A stretch of DNA of 64,000 nt from Nostoc sp. LPT (GCF_017115165.1 NZ_JABXKF010000184.1:85280-149279), one strand, 5' to 3'; positions 44,617 through 52,857 are shown, numbered from the stretch's first letter. Numbers and translations are program-made. Notes: a model not told the origin generated them from the sequence alone.

Positions 44617-44637
44617 TTTCTTTGTTTTCTTTCAATT

Positions 44638-45054
44638 TTACTTTTTTATTTGGTTTAAAGGAATGTCGTCTAACGCCCATTTCCTGACATTCTCCCCAAC
44701 CGGAGACAGCATAGACAAACTAGCCGTCGCCCCTAACACCTGTTCATCAGTCACCTCTAAATAACGCTGCAATTGTTCTAAGTTCCCATGTCCGCTAATC
44801 TCTTGAATTACACGTAATGGAATAAAAGCATTACTCATCAGGGTTAAAGCAGTCCTTCTAAAGCTGTGGGTTAAAACTCCAATTATCCCAACTTGTTTAC
44901 AGGCAGTGCGTAATATCCTAGCGGCTGAATCTTCGCTTATATGTCCATCACTGCGACCCTGAAACAGATAATCATCTCCTGCTAATGGGTAGTATTTACT
45001 CAGTAACCGTCGTAAATCTTCTATTAATTTTATCCAGTTGGGTGATCGGTGCAA
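44638..45054 (-). pseudogene. Tyrosine recombinase (phage integrase family), C-terminal fragment
   Basis: About 138 codons covering the C-terminal half of a tyrosine recombinase catalytic domain: LTHSFRRTALTLM (H-x-x-R) and ISGHGNLEQLQRYLEV (H and the catalytic Tyr). The first catalytic Arg region and the core-binding domain are absent; the frame begins next to the aroK upstream region. I read it as a truncated integrase left by a former mobile element. Its 3' end contains GTTAGACGACATTCC, also found at about 43682 on the same strand sense, perhaps a former attachment or duplicated end. Confidence 0.7.
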
Positions 45055-45146
45055 AACTTTGTATTTCTAAATCTTAGATTGAGTTGTTGAGTTTATAATT
45101 TAAAACTGTGACTCAGTACTCAAAAATAATTGGAGCGAAGCAACTG

Positions 45147-45692
45147 GTGAGAAGCTTATTACAAGGAGTCAACCTATACTTAATTGGTATTATGGGCGTT
45201 GGTAAGACGACAGTAGGGCGCTTACTAGCAAAAGAACTGGGCTATGGGTTTGTAGATACCGATGATGTCATTACCCAAGTAACAGGTAAATCCATCAATC
45301 AGTTATTTACCGAGGAAGGTGAAGCAGGGTTTCGCCAGTTAGAAAGTAATGTGCTTTCACAAGTTTGTGCTTTTACAAAGTTGACTATAGCAACTGGTGG
45401 GGGCATTGTACTGCGGCGAGAAAATTGGGGTTACTTGCACCACGGTTTGATAGTGTGGCTAGATACGCCAGTGGAGATAATTTACAGCCGTTTAGCTGAG
45501 GATACCACAAGACCACTGCTGCAAGATGGCGATCCTAAAGCTAAGTTGCGATCGCTCCTCGAACAACGAACACCACTTTACTCTCAAGCCGATTTGCACA
45601 TCACCGAGCGAGAGGGAGATACACCTGAAGACGTTGCCAAGCGAGTACTTGAAGCAATTCCTAGCGTTCTCAAAACCCAAGTTTCTCATTAA
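45147..45692 (+). CDS. aroK: Shikimate kinase
   Basis: A 181-residue kinase from GTG 45147, with GGAG 11 bases upstream; an in-frame GTG at 45108 lacks a ribosome site and would add 13 non-conserved residues. The P-loop GIMGVGKTTVG lies at residues 14-24, then the shikimate-binding DTDDVI, the FRQLESNVL segment, ATGGGIVLR and the lid region EDTTRPLLQ. It phosphorylates shikimate in the chorismate pathway. The last 145 bp of the gene are duplicated downstream of xisI (46811-46956). Confidence 0.92.
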   Translation: MRSLLQGVNLYLIGIMGVGKTTVGRLLAKELGYGFVDTDDVITQVTGKSINQLFTEEGEAGFRQLESNVLSQVCAFTKLTIATGGGIVLRRENWGYLHHGLIVWLDTPVEIIYSRLAEDTTRPLLQDGDPKAKLRSLLEQRTPLYSQADLHITEREGDTPEDVAKRVLEAIPSVLKTQVSH

Positions 45693-45816
45693 TGGGGAAG
45701 TATTGATCTAAACTGTGTCTGCAAAAGATATTTTTCATGAATCAGTTAAAAAAGCTTTGCAAAAAGAACAATGGATAATTACGAGCGATCCATTAAAATT
45801 TAAATTTGGGGAAGTC

Positions 45817-45987
45817 AGCCCCTTCGGGGAAGTCAAAAGTCAAAAGTCAAAAGTCAAACATTTTGAACCCCATAAATAAATTTAGGGGCTTGTAACAACG
45901 ACGCCGTATTTCTTGCGTTGCACGTCTCGAAATACATTTTTTCTTTTTCCATAAATAAATTTAGGGGCTTGTACCTTTTTCTTTCTG
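45817..45987. repeat. Repeat block 1 inside xisH
   Basis: Contains four AGTCAAA heptamers (45831-45859) and two direct copies of CCATAAATAAATTTAGGGGC plus TTGTA (45870-45894 and 45949-45973) around TCTTGCGTTGCACGTCTCGA. Confidence 0.7.
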
Positions 45988-46100
45988 GTCAACTTCCAAA
46001 TTGATTTAGGTGCAGAGAAAATAATTGCCGCAGAAAAAGGAAATGAAAAAATAGCAATTGAAATCAAAAGCTTTTTAAACCCCTCGGCAATTACAGATTT

Positions 46101-46285
46101 TTACCAAGCCCCGTTGGGGCGGGTGTGAGGGTTGCATGGTGGTAGGGGGGGGAAGAACTAGCCCCAACCACCCGCATGAGTCTTTAGCCCAGCAATAAGA
46201 AGGGCAACCGTGAAGTCCTTTGGTTTCAATCCAAAGGACTTCACCTTACACCCTTACACCCTTAAACCCTTACACCCCTAATGAA
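46101..46285 (-). repeat. Long dispersed repeat, copy B, inside xisH
   Basis: Reverse complement of copy A (41891-42070), about 185 bp, inserted after the ITDFY codons of xisH. A GGTGTAAGGGTTTAAGGGTG tandem at one end is one unit longer than in copy A. Confidence 0.8.
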
Positions 46286-46473
46286 TCCGCTTTGGGACAA
46301 TTCCTTAGTTACCGTCTAGCATTAGCGGGATATGAACCAGAGCGAGTATTATACTTAGCAGTTCCATTGGATACGTACCAAACATTTTTTCAACTGGAGT
46401 TTACTCAAACTGCGATCAAACAGTATCAGGTGCTATTAATTGTTTACAATCCAGTAGATGAGGTGATTGTAGA

Positions 46474-46809
46474 GTGGATAAACTAACAAAATATCAAGAG
46501 TATGTTAAAACATTGTTGACGAACTATGCCAGTGATAATATCTCGGATAATGATGTCGAAGTCCAACTCATTTTAGACACAGAACGCAATCATTATCAAT
46601 GGATGAATGTCGGTTGGCAAGGATTTAATCGTATTTATCGATGCGTGATACATTTTGATATTAAATATGGCAAAATTTGGCTACAACAGAATTTAACCGA
46701 TCGCAATCCGGCAGAGGAATTAGCGATCATGGGAGTACCACGAGAGGATATTGTCTTGGGTTTGCAAGCTCCATACAAGCGTCAGTATACAGATTATGGC
46801 GTAGCGTAA
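46474..46809 (+). CDS. xisI: XisI-like fdxN element excision controlling factor
   Basis: A 111-residue intact protein, GTG 46474, overlapping the end of xisH by 13 bp, the usual arrangement. Recognisable XisI segments are DKLTKYQEYVKTLLTNYASD, DTERNHYQWMNVGWQGFNRI, HFDIKYGKIWLQQNLTDRNP and LGLQAPYKRQYTDYGVA. XisI acts with XisH and the recombinase XisF in Anabaena fdxN excision, but xisHI pairs are widespread without that element. Here the partner xisH is broken, so the protein may be orphaned. An aroK 3' duplicate starts one base after the stop. Confidence 0.88.
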   Translation: MDKLTKYQEYVKTLLTNYASDNISDNDVEVQLILDTERNHYQWMNVGWQGFNRIYRCVIHFDIKYGKIWLQQNLTDRNPAEELAIMGVPREDIVLGLQAPYKRQYTDYGVA

Positions 46810-46810
46810 T

Positions 46811-46956
46811 GCGATCGCTCCTCGAACAACGAACACCACTTTACTCTCAAGCCGATTTGCACATCACCGAGCGAGAGACAGATAACACCTGAAGACGTTG
46901 CCAAGCGAGTACTTAAGGCAATTCCTAGTGTTCTCAAAACACAAGTTTCTCATTAA
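46811..46956 (+). pseudogene. Duplicated 3' end of aroK
   Basis: 146 bp nearly identical to aroK 45548-45692, from GCGATCGCTCCTCGAACAAC through the stop codon. It differs by a few substitutions and a one-base insertion (GAGACAGATAACACC versus GAGGGAGATACACC) that breaks the frame. With the true aroK end it forms a direct repeat around the 1.1 kb xisHI segment. Confidence 0.85.
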
Positions 46957-47037
46957 TAAAACTCAAGTTACCAAATTTTGGCCATCCAAAGAATAAAATA
47001 TTCAACCAAAATATCGCCATTCAATGGCAACAATCTC

Positions 47038-47331
47038 TTAATCGCGATCTTCCTGCTTAGAGACAATGTTGAAGTTTTTGTCAAGAAGAATATCGTATTT
47101 CTTGCCATCATTGCAGATAACATCGTTAACCTTATAGAGATTGCTCCTGAAGATAAAGTCAACATCGTCAAAAGAAGGACAACTTTGCTTTTTCAGAACC
47201 TCTTCTACCTTGGCTCGTTCATCAGGTGTAGCGTCCCGATCTTCATCAGCCCATGCAACTCCTGCGAAACAGAGCCAGAGCAGAAAGGCTCCAGACAAAT
47301 ACTGAATTCCTAAATAAATTAAGTTTTTCAT
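47038..47331 (-). CDS. Small secreted protein, PepSY-like
   Basis: A 97-residue protein from ATG 47331. A signal peptide is evident (LIYLGIQYLSGAFLLWLCFA, cleavage likely after GVAWA). The mature part (ERAKVEEVLKKQSCPSFDDV and DGKKYDILLDKNFNIVSKQE) resembles a short PepSY-like fold, in which a helix packs on a small sheet ending in a Y-x-I-x-L-D motif. Two Cys may form a disulfide. Function unknown. Confidence 0.6.
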   Translation of the reverse strand: MKNLIYLGIQYLSGAFLLWLCFAGVAWADEDRDATPDERAKVEEVLKKQSCPSFDDVDFIFRSNLYKVNDVICNDGKKYDILLDKNFNIVSKQEDRD

Positions 47332-47511
47332 TTTATTAGGACTTATGCATTGACACAGTAAACAAAAAATGTCGTAAGGGAAATAAGGAAAAAACAAGCG
47401 TGAAAATACTTTCACATATATATAAACAGTTTTCACTTCAATTGAACTAATCTTTAGTTAGATTAAGCAAATCACTCTTTAGTAGGACGATTTTTATGCT
47501 ACCTTCAGTAA

Positions 47512-47721
47512 CTCACAAGCTTACTGGCAATCGGCTCCTCTATTTGTGGAGTTTCTGCGATTATTATAGGCAAAGGAGCAATCGAAGCCGAGGACGATGA
47601 TGCAGCGTTTGCGATCGCAAGAAGGCAAGGTGGAGCATCGTCGCTCCTTTTTTGTCCAACTTCAGAAAATCGTGTTGCTCCCACTATAGATGACCAAGGC
47701 AGATATGAGGCAATTGAATAG
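47512..47721 (+). pseudogene. Fragment of a YeiH-type putative sulfate exporter
   Basis: From a TAA at 47509 an open frame reads LLAIGSSICGVSAIIIGKGA then EAEDDDAAFAIA, closely resembling the conserved AIG-x-SICG-x-SA motif and following acidic segment of YeiH/UPF0324 transporters. It then diverges and stops at 47721. Only about 35 codons are recognisable. Confidence 0.45.
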
Positions 47722-47980
47722 TAATCGGGACAATCGGGACTATTGGAAAACACGCCTTAAACCCCATTTAGAGGCAGTATGTCCTGAAGTCCCGAACTGT
47801 CCCGACCGTTCCTGAGCATTGTTAATTAAGGGTTGTCCACTGGGACGCTTGTCCCGAAACTATCCCAAACTGTCCCGAAAAGATGTGATGAATGCATAGG
47901 TTTTACGTAAAAATGGCTGCTTGGTACAGAGTATTAAGTAGAATAAAATGAATCTCTGATTAATTCAGACAACGGCATTC
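47722..47980. repeat. Spacer with clustered GTCCCGA / TCGGGAC heptamers
   Basis: About eight exact or near copies of GTCCCGA in both orientations occur between 47724 and 47880 (TCGGGACAATCGGGAC at 47724-47739; GTCCCGAACTGTCCCGA at about 47799-47815; further copies to 47880), upstream of the TonB-like gene. Confidence 0.55.
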
Positions 47981-48382
47981 ATGAGAAAAAATAAACTATT
48001 TCTAACACTGATTTTTGCTTTGATACCCAGTTGGTTGATTTGCTCGGCTACAACAAGGAATGCAAGCGCAGAAACACCAAATAGTAGTAAATTAATACAG
48101 TGTTTAAAAGATGTAAGAAATTCCAGAACATCTCAAGCAATTGCTAATTCACCAACAAATCAAAGAATTCAAGCCAGGGTAGAAGTAGCTGTTGATACTG
48201 ATGGGCGAGGTAATGTTAGTAATGTACGTCTTGTTCGTTCATCAGGAAACCATGAATTGGATGAAATGGTTCTCAGACAAGCGCGAAATTGGAAATTAAA
48301 ACCTACGACAGGTAACATTGACGTTCGTACAAGGTTTAGAAAAAGGCAAAATGTTTGCTCAGGTTCAAATAAACGCATATAA
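47981..48382 (+). CDS. Secreted TonB C-terminal domain protein
   Basis: A 133-residue protein with an N-terminal signal peptide (LFLTLIFALIPSWLICSATT). Residues about 55-120 match the TonB C-terminal fold: ARVEVAVDTDGRGNVSNVRL followed by VRSSGNHELDEMVLRQARNW and KLKP. Real TonB proteins carry a membrane anchor and a long Pro-rich spanner that are absent, so this is a periplasmic TonB-box-like domain of unknown partner. Start ATG 47981. Confidence 0.7.
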   Translation: MRKNKLFLTLIFALIPSWLICSATTRNASAETPNSSKLIQCLKDVRNSRTSQAIANSPTNQRIQARVEVAVDTDGRGNVSNVRLVRSSGNHELDEMVLRQARNWKLKPTTGNIDVRTRFRKRQNVCSGSNKRI

Positions 48383-48696
48383 CTAGATATTTTTGCCTAA
48401 TTATCAACAGTAAATATCTCAAAGCCTTATTTTTTCATACAGACTAGCTAATTTAGGATGATTGCATTTACATCTTATAGCCAGCCACATAAAGGCTTTG
48501 ATCATTTTCGGAGATGTCTATTACTGTTATTGCTGTGTTATCTACACAACAAGCAACCATATTTTTACAAATCCAGCTAGATTGCTAGAGTCATTATAGT
48601 ACAAACATACTCAACTTTGGCAGCAGAGATTGTGAGGAGTTACAAAGTCTTCTACACTGACTGAAATAGGTTTTAACTCTCTCTGTTAGGCTCCTC
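48383..48696. other. Spacer and probable argB promoter region
   Basis: No gene seen. AT-rich; a TTATAGTAC box near 48594 about 100 bp upstream of argB could be its -10 region. Confidence 0.35.
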
Positions 48697-49593
48697 ATGA
48701 CGGTCAACGATTCTGAATACATCAGGCAAGCTGAAGCCACTCGTGTACGTGTACTAAGCGAAGCACTACCTTATATTCAACAATTCGCCGGTCGCACTGT
48801 TGTTGTCAAATATGGTGGCGCAGCGATGAAAGATAGCACACTCAAAGACAAAGTTATCCGCGACATTGTATTCTTATCCTGCGTGGGCTTGCGTCCAATT
48901 GTAGTACACGGCGGTGGCCCAGAAATTAACAGTTGGTTAGATAAGCTGGGAATAGAACCACAATTTAAGAATGGTCTGCGAGTCACTGATGCCGCCACAA
49001 TGGATGTGGTGGAAATGGTTTTAGTTGGTCGAGTTAATAAAGAAATTGTCTCCCTGATTAACCAAGCTGGTGGATTGGCTGTAGGACTTTGCGGTAAAGA
49101 CGGTAATCTATTTACAGCCCGTTCCCAAGGTCAAGAAGGCATCGGCTTTGTAGGGGAAGTCAGCAATGTGAATATTAAGATTTTGGAAACCCTTGCTAGC
49201 AATGCCTATATTCCGGTAGTATCCAGCGTTGCCGCAGATGAGACAGGGCAAGCTTATAACATTAACGCCGATACCGTAGCTGGGGAAATCGCTGCTGCAT
49301 TAGGAGCAGAAAAGTTAATTTTATTGACCGACACCAGTGGAATTTTAAAAGATTATAAAGACCAATCTACTTTGATTCCGAAAGTAGATATTCGTGAAGC
49401 CCGCGAGTTGATTGCCAATGGTATAGTTAGCGGTGGGATGATTCCTAAAGTGAATTGTTGTGTGCGATCGCTTGCTCAAGGAGTCCGTGCAGCACACATT
49501 ATTGATGGTCGCATTCCTCACGCTCTGTTACTAGAAATCTTTACTGATGTTGGGATTGGGACGATGATTCTCGGTTCGCAGTTTACCTCTTAG
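48697..49593 (+). CDS. argB: Acetylglutamate kinase
   Basis: A 298-residue amino-acid kinase, full family length. Motifs: VVKYGGAAMKD (phosphate-binding Lys and GG), IVVHGGGPEINSWLDKLGI, NADTVAGEIAAALGAEKLIL, LTDTSGIL and GGMIPKVNCC. It phosphorylates N-acetylglutamate in arginine synthesis. In cyanobacteria the enzyme is relieved of arginine inhibition by binding PII (GlnB); the N-terminal helix and C-terminal region needed for this are present. ATG 48697 with GTTAGGCTCCTC upstream. Confidence 0.95.
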   Translation: MTVNDSEYIRQAEATRVRVLSEALPYIQQFAGRTVVVKYGGAAMKDSTLKDKVIRDIVFLSCVGLRPIVVHGGGPEINSWLDKLGIEPQFKNGLRVTDAATMDVVEMVLVGRVNKEIVSLINQAGGLAVGLCGKDGNLFTARSQGQEGIGFVGEVSNVNIKILETLASNAYIPVVSSVAADETGQAYNINADTVAGEIAAALGAEKLILLTDTSGILKDYKDQSTLIPKVDIREARELIANGIVSGGMIPKVNCCVRSLAQGVRAAHIIDGRIPHALLLEIFTDVGIGTMILGSQFTS

Positions 49594-49595
49594 GA

Positions 49596-49725
49596 GTTGA
49601 GGAGTGCTGAGTGCTGAGTGAGGAGTGAAGAGTGAAGAGTAAAGAGTTAGGAGTTAGGAGTTTTGTTTGTCCCCTCATCTCCCTCATCTCCCTCATCCCT
49701 CTGATCCCCCTCATCTCCCCCACCC
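49596..49725 (+). repeat. Heptamer tract and low-complexity spacer after argB
   Basis: GAGTGCTGAGTGCTGAGTGA and GGAGTGAAGAGTGAAGAG units, then CCCTCATCTCCCTCATCTCC pyrimidine repeats, fill the convergent spacer. Confidence 0.6.
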
Positions 49726-50186
49726 TACCGAGGATAGGTAATAATAACCCGCGATCGCCCGCCGCTAAATGGTGTACGACGCCATGAATTATTGATAATC
49801 ACCGGATTAACTAGGGTTGAATCTCGAATTGTTGGATTAATCGGGGTGAAATTTCTCACGTTCTGCCTAAACTGGGGATAAGAATAATCGGGGTAAGTTG
49901 GATTAATCAGCGTGGAATTTCTCAAGTTCTGCCTGAACTGGGGATAGGAATAATCGCGGTAATGATTGCGTTGTGATATTAATCCCGTTGCCGGATCTAC
50001 AGGCATAGGTGTGGGAATCGGACTACCATAAATAAAGGAACCCACAGCAGGCGATTGCCTGACTCCATAACCACCATCAATCACGATCACAGACTGGGCA
50101 GAAGCTGGAGCAATGCTTACACCCATCACTGCTAAAGTCATACCTGTTAAGAGCCAATTCAGTTGCGAATGCTTGATTTTCAACAT
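49725..50186 (-). CDS. Secreted protein with internal repeats
   Basis: A 153-residue protein from ATG 50186, with GGTGAG 8 bases upstream. A signal peptide is clear (LNWLLTGMTLAVMGVSIAPA, cleavage near ASA). The mature part contains two copies of a roughly 23-residue unit: DYSYPQFRQNLRNSTLINPT and DYSYPQFRQNVRNFTPINPT, followed by a third partial copy (STLVNPVIINN). No known domain; such Tyr/Pro/Asn-rich repeat proteins are common in Nostoc envelopes. Confidence 0.65.
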   Translation of the reverse strand: MLKIKHSQLNWLLTGMTLAVMGVSIAPASAQSVIVIDGGYGVRQSPAVGSFIYGSPIPTPMPVDPATGLISQRNHYRDYSYPQFRQNLRNSTLINPTYPDYSYPQFRQNVRNFTPINPTIRDSTLVNPVIINNSWRRTPFSGGRSRVIITYPR

Positions 50187-50356
50187 AATTTTGCTCACCT
50201 GCATAAGATACCGGAATTTTTAATCAGAAAATAGTCGCAGCTACTTAGTTAAAATTTTAGAAGTTTATTCACTTTTAGATTGCCAGTTTTTGAAAAGATT
50301 CCAAAAAGATTGCTGGCATTGGCAAAATGAAAACAGTGCTAATTTTTGTATAAGAC

Positions 50357-50899
50357 GTGAGTACAGAAAGTTTAGAAATTGCTAAAACCCGCTACCAGAC
50401 TGGGAAAGTTGCCTTTGAGAATGGGCAATACCGCCAAGCCGTAGAAAATTTAGAAAAGGCCAGCGCTCTGTTAGCTCGTAATTCTCGCCTTGGGGGCGAA
50501 GTAGAAATTTATCTGGTGACAGCTTATGAAGCAGCTGGACGCACGGATGATGCGATCGCTCTTTGCGAAAGACTCAAACGTCATGCCCATTTTGAAATCA
50601 GCAAACAAGCGCGGCAGATGCTTTATATCTTAAAAGCACCAAAGCTGAAAAGACCCAGCGAATGGATGACCGAAATCCCCGATTTGGGCGCATTAGCCAA
50701 TAATGAACTCAAAATTTCTGTACCTGCTAAGTCTACTAAATCTTCTGGGGAGCAAAAGCCTAAACCTGCCGAGCCAGAATTTGTTGACCTCAGTCAGGTC
50801 AATACCAGAGATAATCGCTTTATCTGGGTGGCGCTAATTGCCATTGTTTTAACCATCTCGTACTTGGTTTGGTTGAATTTTTCAGGAACTCCTGGCTGA
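50357..50899 (+). CDS. TPR protein with C-terminal membrane anchor
   Basis: A 180-residue protein from GTG 50357. Two to three TPR-like helix pairs occupy residues 5-90 (YQTGKVAFENGQYRQAVENL and YLVTAYEAAGRTDDAIALCE). A Pro/Lys-rich linker follows, and one membrane helix at about residues 153-173 (FIWVALIAIVLTISYLVWLN) leaves a very short tail, so the TPR part faces the cytoplasm if tail-anchored. Conserved in cyanobacteria; partner unknown. Confidence 0.75.
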   Translation: MSTESLEIAKTRYQTGKVAFENGQYRQAVENLEKASALLARNSRLGGEVEIYLVTAYEAAGRTDDAIALCERLKRHAHFEISKQARQMLYILKAPKLKRPSEWMTEIPDLGALANNELKISVPAKSTKSSGEQKPKPAEPEFVDLSQVNTRDNRFIWVALIAIVLTISYLVWLNFSGTPG

Positions 50900-51076
50900 T
50901 AATAATTTTGGATTGGGCATTGGGAAGATTTGAATGAAAATTCAGACCCAGACTAAATCTTACTCATATTTTCTTACCCAGTCCCAGAGCGATCAAAATG
51001 GTATTCCAGGAATCTCAAACAATACTAAGAAGTCAATATTGGTTAAAAAGTTTGACTTTTGGGGAGATTTATAGTT

Positions 51077-51979
51077 ATGAATTCTTCAATTTTCGGAAAG
51101 ATTTTCTGGTGGTTAGTCAGACCATTTAGTTTTGTGTTGGCAAAGATGAAATTGCTCTCACCACTGAATGGTCGAAATCGAATGAACCCGGTCTTTCCCA
51201 TGCGAAATCCTATTCTGTGGCTAGTGCTGTTAACATCTCTGCTACTGACTGGCTGTGTAAAGTATGATGTGGGGCTTAATTTTGACAACTCAAATAGTGG
51301 CGAACTAGTACAGCATATTAAGTTGGGAGAACGGCTAACCAGTTTTAGTGGTGATTCGGTGTACGAATGGTTAAAGAGCATAGAACGTCGTGCCCGTCAA
51401 CTTGAAGGTAAAGTACAGCGAGTTTCCCAAGAAGAAATCATCGTCACAATTCCTTTTAGCAGTGGTAGGGAATTGCAAGAGAAGTTCAACGAGTTCTTTA
51501 ACTCCCGTGCAAATCAACCCTCTGAGTCTGTAGAGAGCCAATCTAACTCAGAACTGCCGAAAATTGAATCAAACGTCCTCTTGGAGGAGAATAATTTTTT
51601 ACTTTTAGTCCGAAATCGGTTGATTTATGATTTGGATTTGCGATCGCTCTCTCTAATCGCCAGCAAAGGTAATGTACTAGCTAATGCTGGTTCAATTCTC
51701 GATTTGGAATTTAGCTTGAAGACTCCTTGGGGAGCCAAAAATGTTCAACTAACTGAAACTGCAATTGAGCCAGAAAAAAATGGCAATCAACTAGTATGGA
51801 AACTCCAGCCTGGTGAGCTAAACCATATAGAAGCTATTTTCTGGCTTCCTAGTCCCCTTGGTATCGGTGGGTTGTTAATTATCCTGTTTGTCTCAGGAGG
51901 ATTGTATTTGAGATACAATTTCATGCCAGATCCCAGAATTCAGTTTCCTCCCAAAGCAGCAGCGATCCAGGAACAGTAG
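51077..51979 (+). CDS. DUF3153 lipoprotein-like membrane protein
   Basis: A 300-residue protein from ATG 51077, with GGGGAG about 13 bases upstream. A hydrophobic stretch ending in a lipobox-like LLLTGC (NPILWLVLLTSLLLTGC) lies about 45 residues in, so an inner start at one of the nearby Met codons is possible. Then the DUF3153 region (KYDVGLNFDNSNSGELVQHI through IEAIFWLPSPLGIGG) and a C-terminal membrane helix (GGLLIILFVSGGLYLRY). Cyanobacterial family, function unknown. A terminator follows. Confidence 0.75.
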   Translation: MNSSIFGKIFWWLVRPFSFVLAKMKLLSPLNGRNRMNPVFPMRNPILWLVLLTSLLLTGCVKYDVGLNFDNSNSGELVQHIKLGERLTSFSGDSVYEWLKSIERRARQLEGKVQRVSQEEIIVTIPFSSGRELQEKFNEFFNSRANQPSESVESQSNSELPKIESNVLLEENNFLLLVRNRLIYDLDLRSLSLIASKGNVLANAGSILDLEFSLKTPWGAKNVQLTETAIEPEKNGNQLVWKLQPGELNHIEAIFWLPSPLGIGGLLIILFVSGGLYLRYNFMPDPRIQFPPKAAAIQEQ

Positions 51980-52007
51980 ACTATTTATCTGTTGAATATT
52001 GTCAGTT

Positions 52008-52036
52008 AAGCCGATGCATTCTCCATCGGCTTTTTT
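52008..52036 (+). terminator. Rho-independent terminator of the DUF3153 gene
   Basis: AAGCCGATG-CATTCTC-CATCGGCTT followed by TTTT, 28 bases after the stop. It also shows that the frame upstream of ATG 52062 is not part of pyrE. Confidence 0.85.
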
Positions 52037-52061
52037 ACACTTTCCCCAGCTTTTTGTAAAA

Positions 52062-52595
52062 ATGAGTCATAGCGAATTAGGCAAAGAAATTGTTCGTGTT
52101 TCTTACTTAAATGGAGAGTTTCGGTTACGTTCTGGTCAGATATCTTCCCATTATTTTGATAAATATCAGTTTGAATCTAATCCTTTGTTACTAAAGCAGT
52201 TAGCTAAAGAAATGGCAAAAAAGATTCCACTAGGCACGGAAATTCTAGCAGGGTTGGAATTAGGGGGAGTTCCTTTAGCAACAGCAATTTCATTAGAAGT
52301 TGAATTACCAGTTGTCTTTGTTCGGAAGACAAAAAAAGAATATGGTACTGAGAAGATAGCAGAAGGAATTAATATCCAAGGGAAAAAATTGTGTATTATT
52401 GAAGACGTGATTACAACAGGTGGTCAGGTTGTAAAAAGTACCGAAGCGCTGCGTAATGAGGGAGCGATCGTGGACTTCGTACTCTGCGTAATCTGGCGCG
52501 GAAGTACACAAGACAACAGCCTCGAAAAAGCTGGTATTCAAAAACTTCCTCTATTTGATATGGAGGAGCTTTCGGTGTGGATGGAACTGTCTTGA
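52062..52595 (+). CDS. pyrE: Orotate phosphoribosyltransferase
   Basis: A 177-residue PRTase from ATG 52062; the frame is open to 51999 but that part is the preceding terminator. Motifs: GEFRLRSGQISSHYFDKYQF near the N terminus, AGLELGGVPLATAIS, VFVRKTKKEYGT (catalytic loop Lys residues) and the PRPP-binding signature CIIEDVITTGGQVV. It converts orotate and PRPP to OMP in pyrimidine synthesis. Slightly short compared with 190-210 residue enzymes but all catalytic motifs are present. Confidence 0.88.
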   Translation: MSHSELGKEIVRVSYLNGEFRLRSGQISSHYFDKYQFESNPLLLKQLAKEMAKKIPLGTEILAGLELGGVPLATAISLEVELPVVFVRKTKKEYGTEKIAEGINIQGKKLCIIEDVITTGGQVVKSTEALRNEGAIVDFVLCVIWRGSTQDNSLEKAGIQKLPLFDMEELSVWMELS

Positions 52596-52694
52596 AGCCC
52601 ACAGTCACTAATAGGGTATAGGGGGTAGGGTGTAGGGTATAGGGAGGACGGCATTGGTCGAGGCTTGTGACACAGACCTTTTGCTACGCCAGTG

Positions 52695-52797
52695 AATTGA
52701 CGGGGCAAGTGACCCGATGGTTGTTGGGGCTCTCTAGAACCTGCAACCCCACACCCCAAACCTGCAACCCCGCCCCACGGACGGGGCTTAGTCAAAA
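52695..52797 (+). repeat. Dispersed repeat, copy C (partial, diverged)
   Basis: GGTTGTTGGGGCTCTCTAG, ACCTGCAACCCCACACCCC and CCGCCCCACGGACGGGGCTT follow the order of the second half of copies A and B, with more differences. Confidence 0.55.
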
Positions 52798-52857
52798 TAT
52801 CTTAGACAATAACCCTAAAAATACTTAGGTTTGAGATAAGACTTGTGTAATTTAAGC

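Larger units (their letters stand above)
45715..46486 (+). pseudogene. xisH: xisH, interrupted twice by repeat insertions
   Basis: The gene starts at GTG 45715 (SAKDIFHESVKKALQKEQW), breaks at 45816 where a 171 bp repeat block enters, resumes at 45988 (VNFQIDLGAEKIIAAEKGNE, then IAIEIKSFLNPSAITDFY), breaks again at about 46100 for repeat copy B, and ends 46290-46486 (LGQFLSYRLALAGYEPERVL, ending VIVEWIN). The parts together match XisH, a PD-(D/E)XK-like protein (Asp in QIDLGAE and E-x-K in AIEIKS) needed with XisI for fdxN element excision in Anabaena. As it stands it cannot give one protein. Its end overlaps xisI by 13 bp. Confidence 0.82.

Noticed and set aside
45882..46067. 61-codon minus-strand frame inside xisH
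   Set aside because: Lies over the repeat block and antisense to recognisable xisH coding sequence.
47505..47753. 82-codon minus-strand frame
   Set aside because: Antisense to the YeiH-like fragment and the GTCCCGA cluster; no domain.
49596..49725. Repetitive tract considered as a CRISPR array
   Set aside because: Units are 7 bp tandem repeats without spacers; no CRISPR array or cas gene was found in the window.
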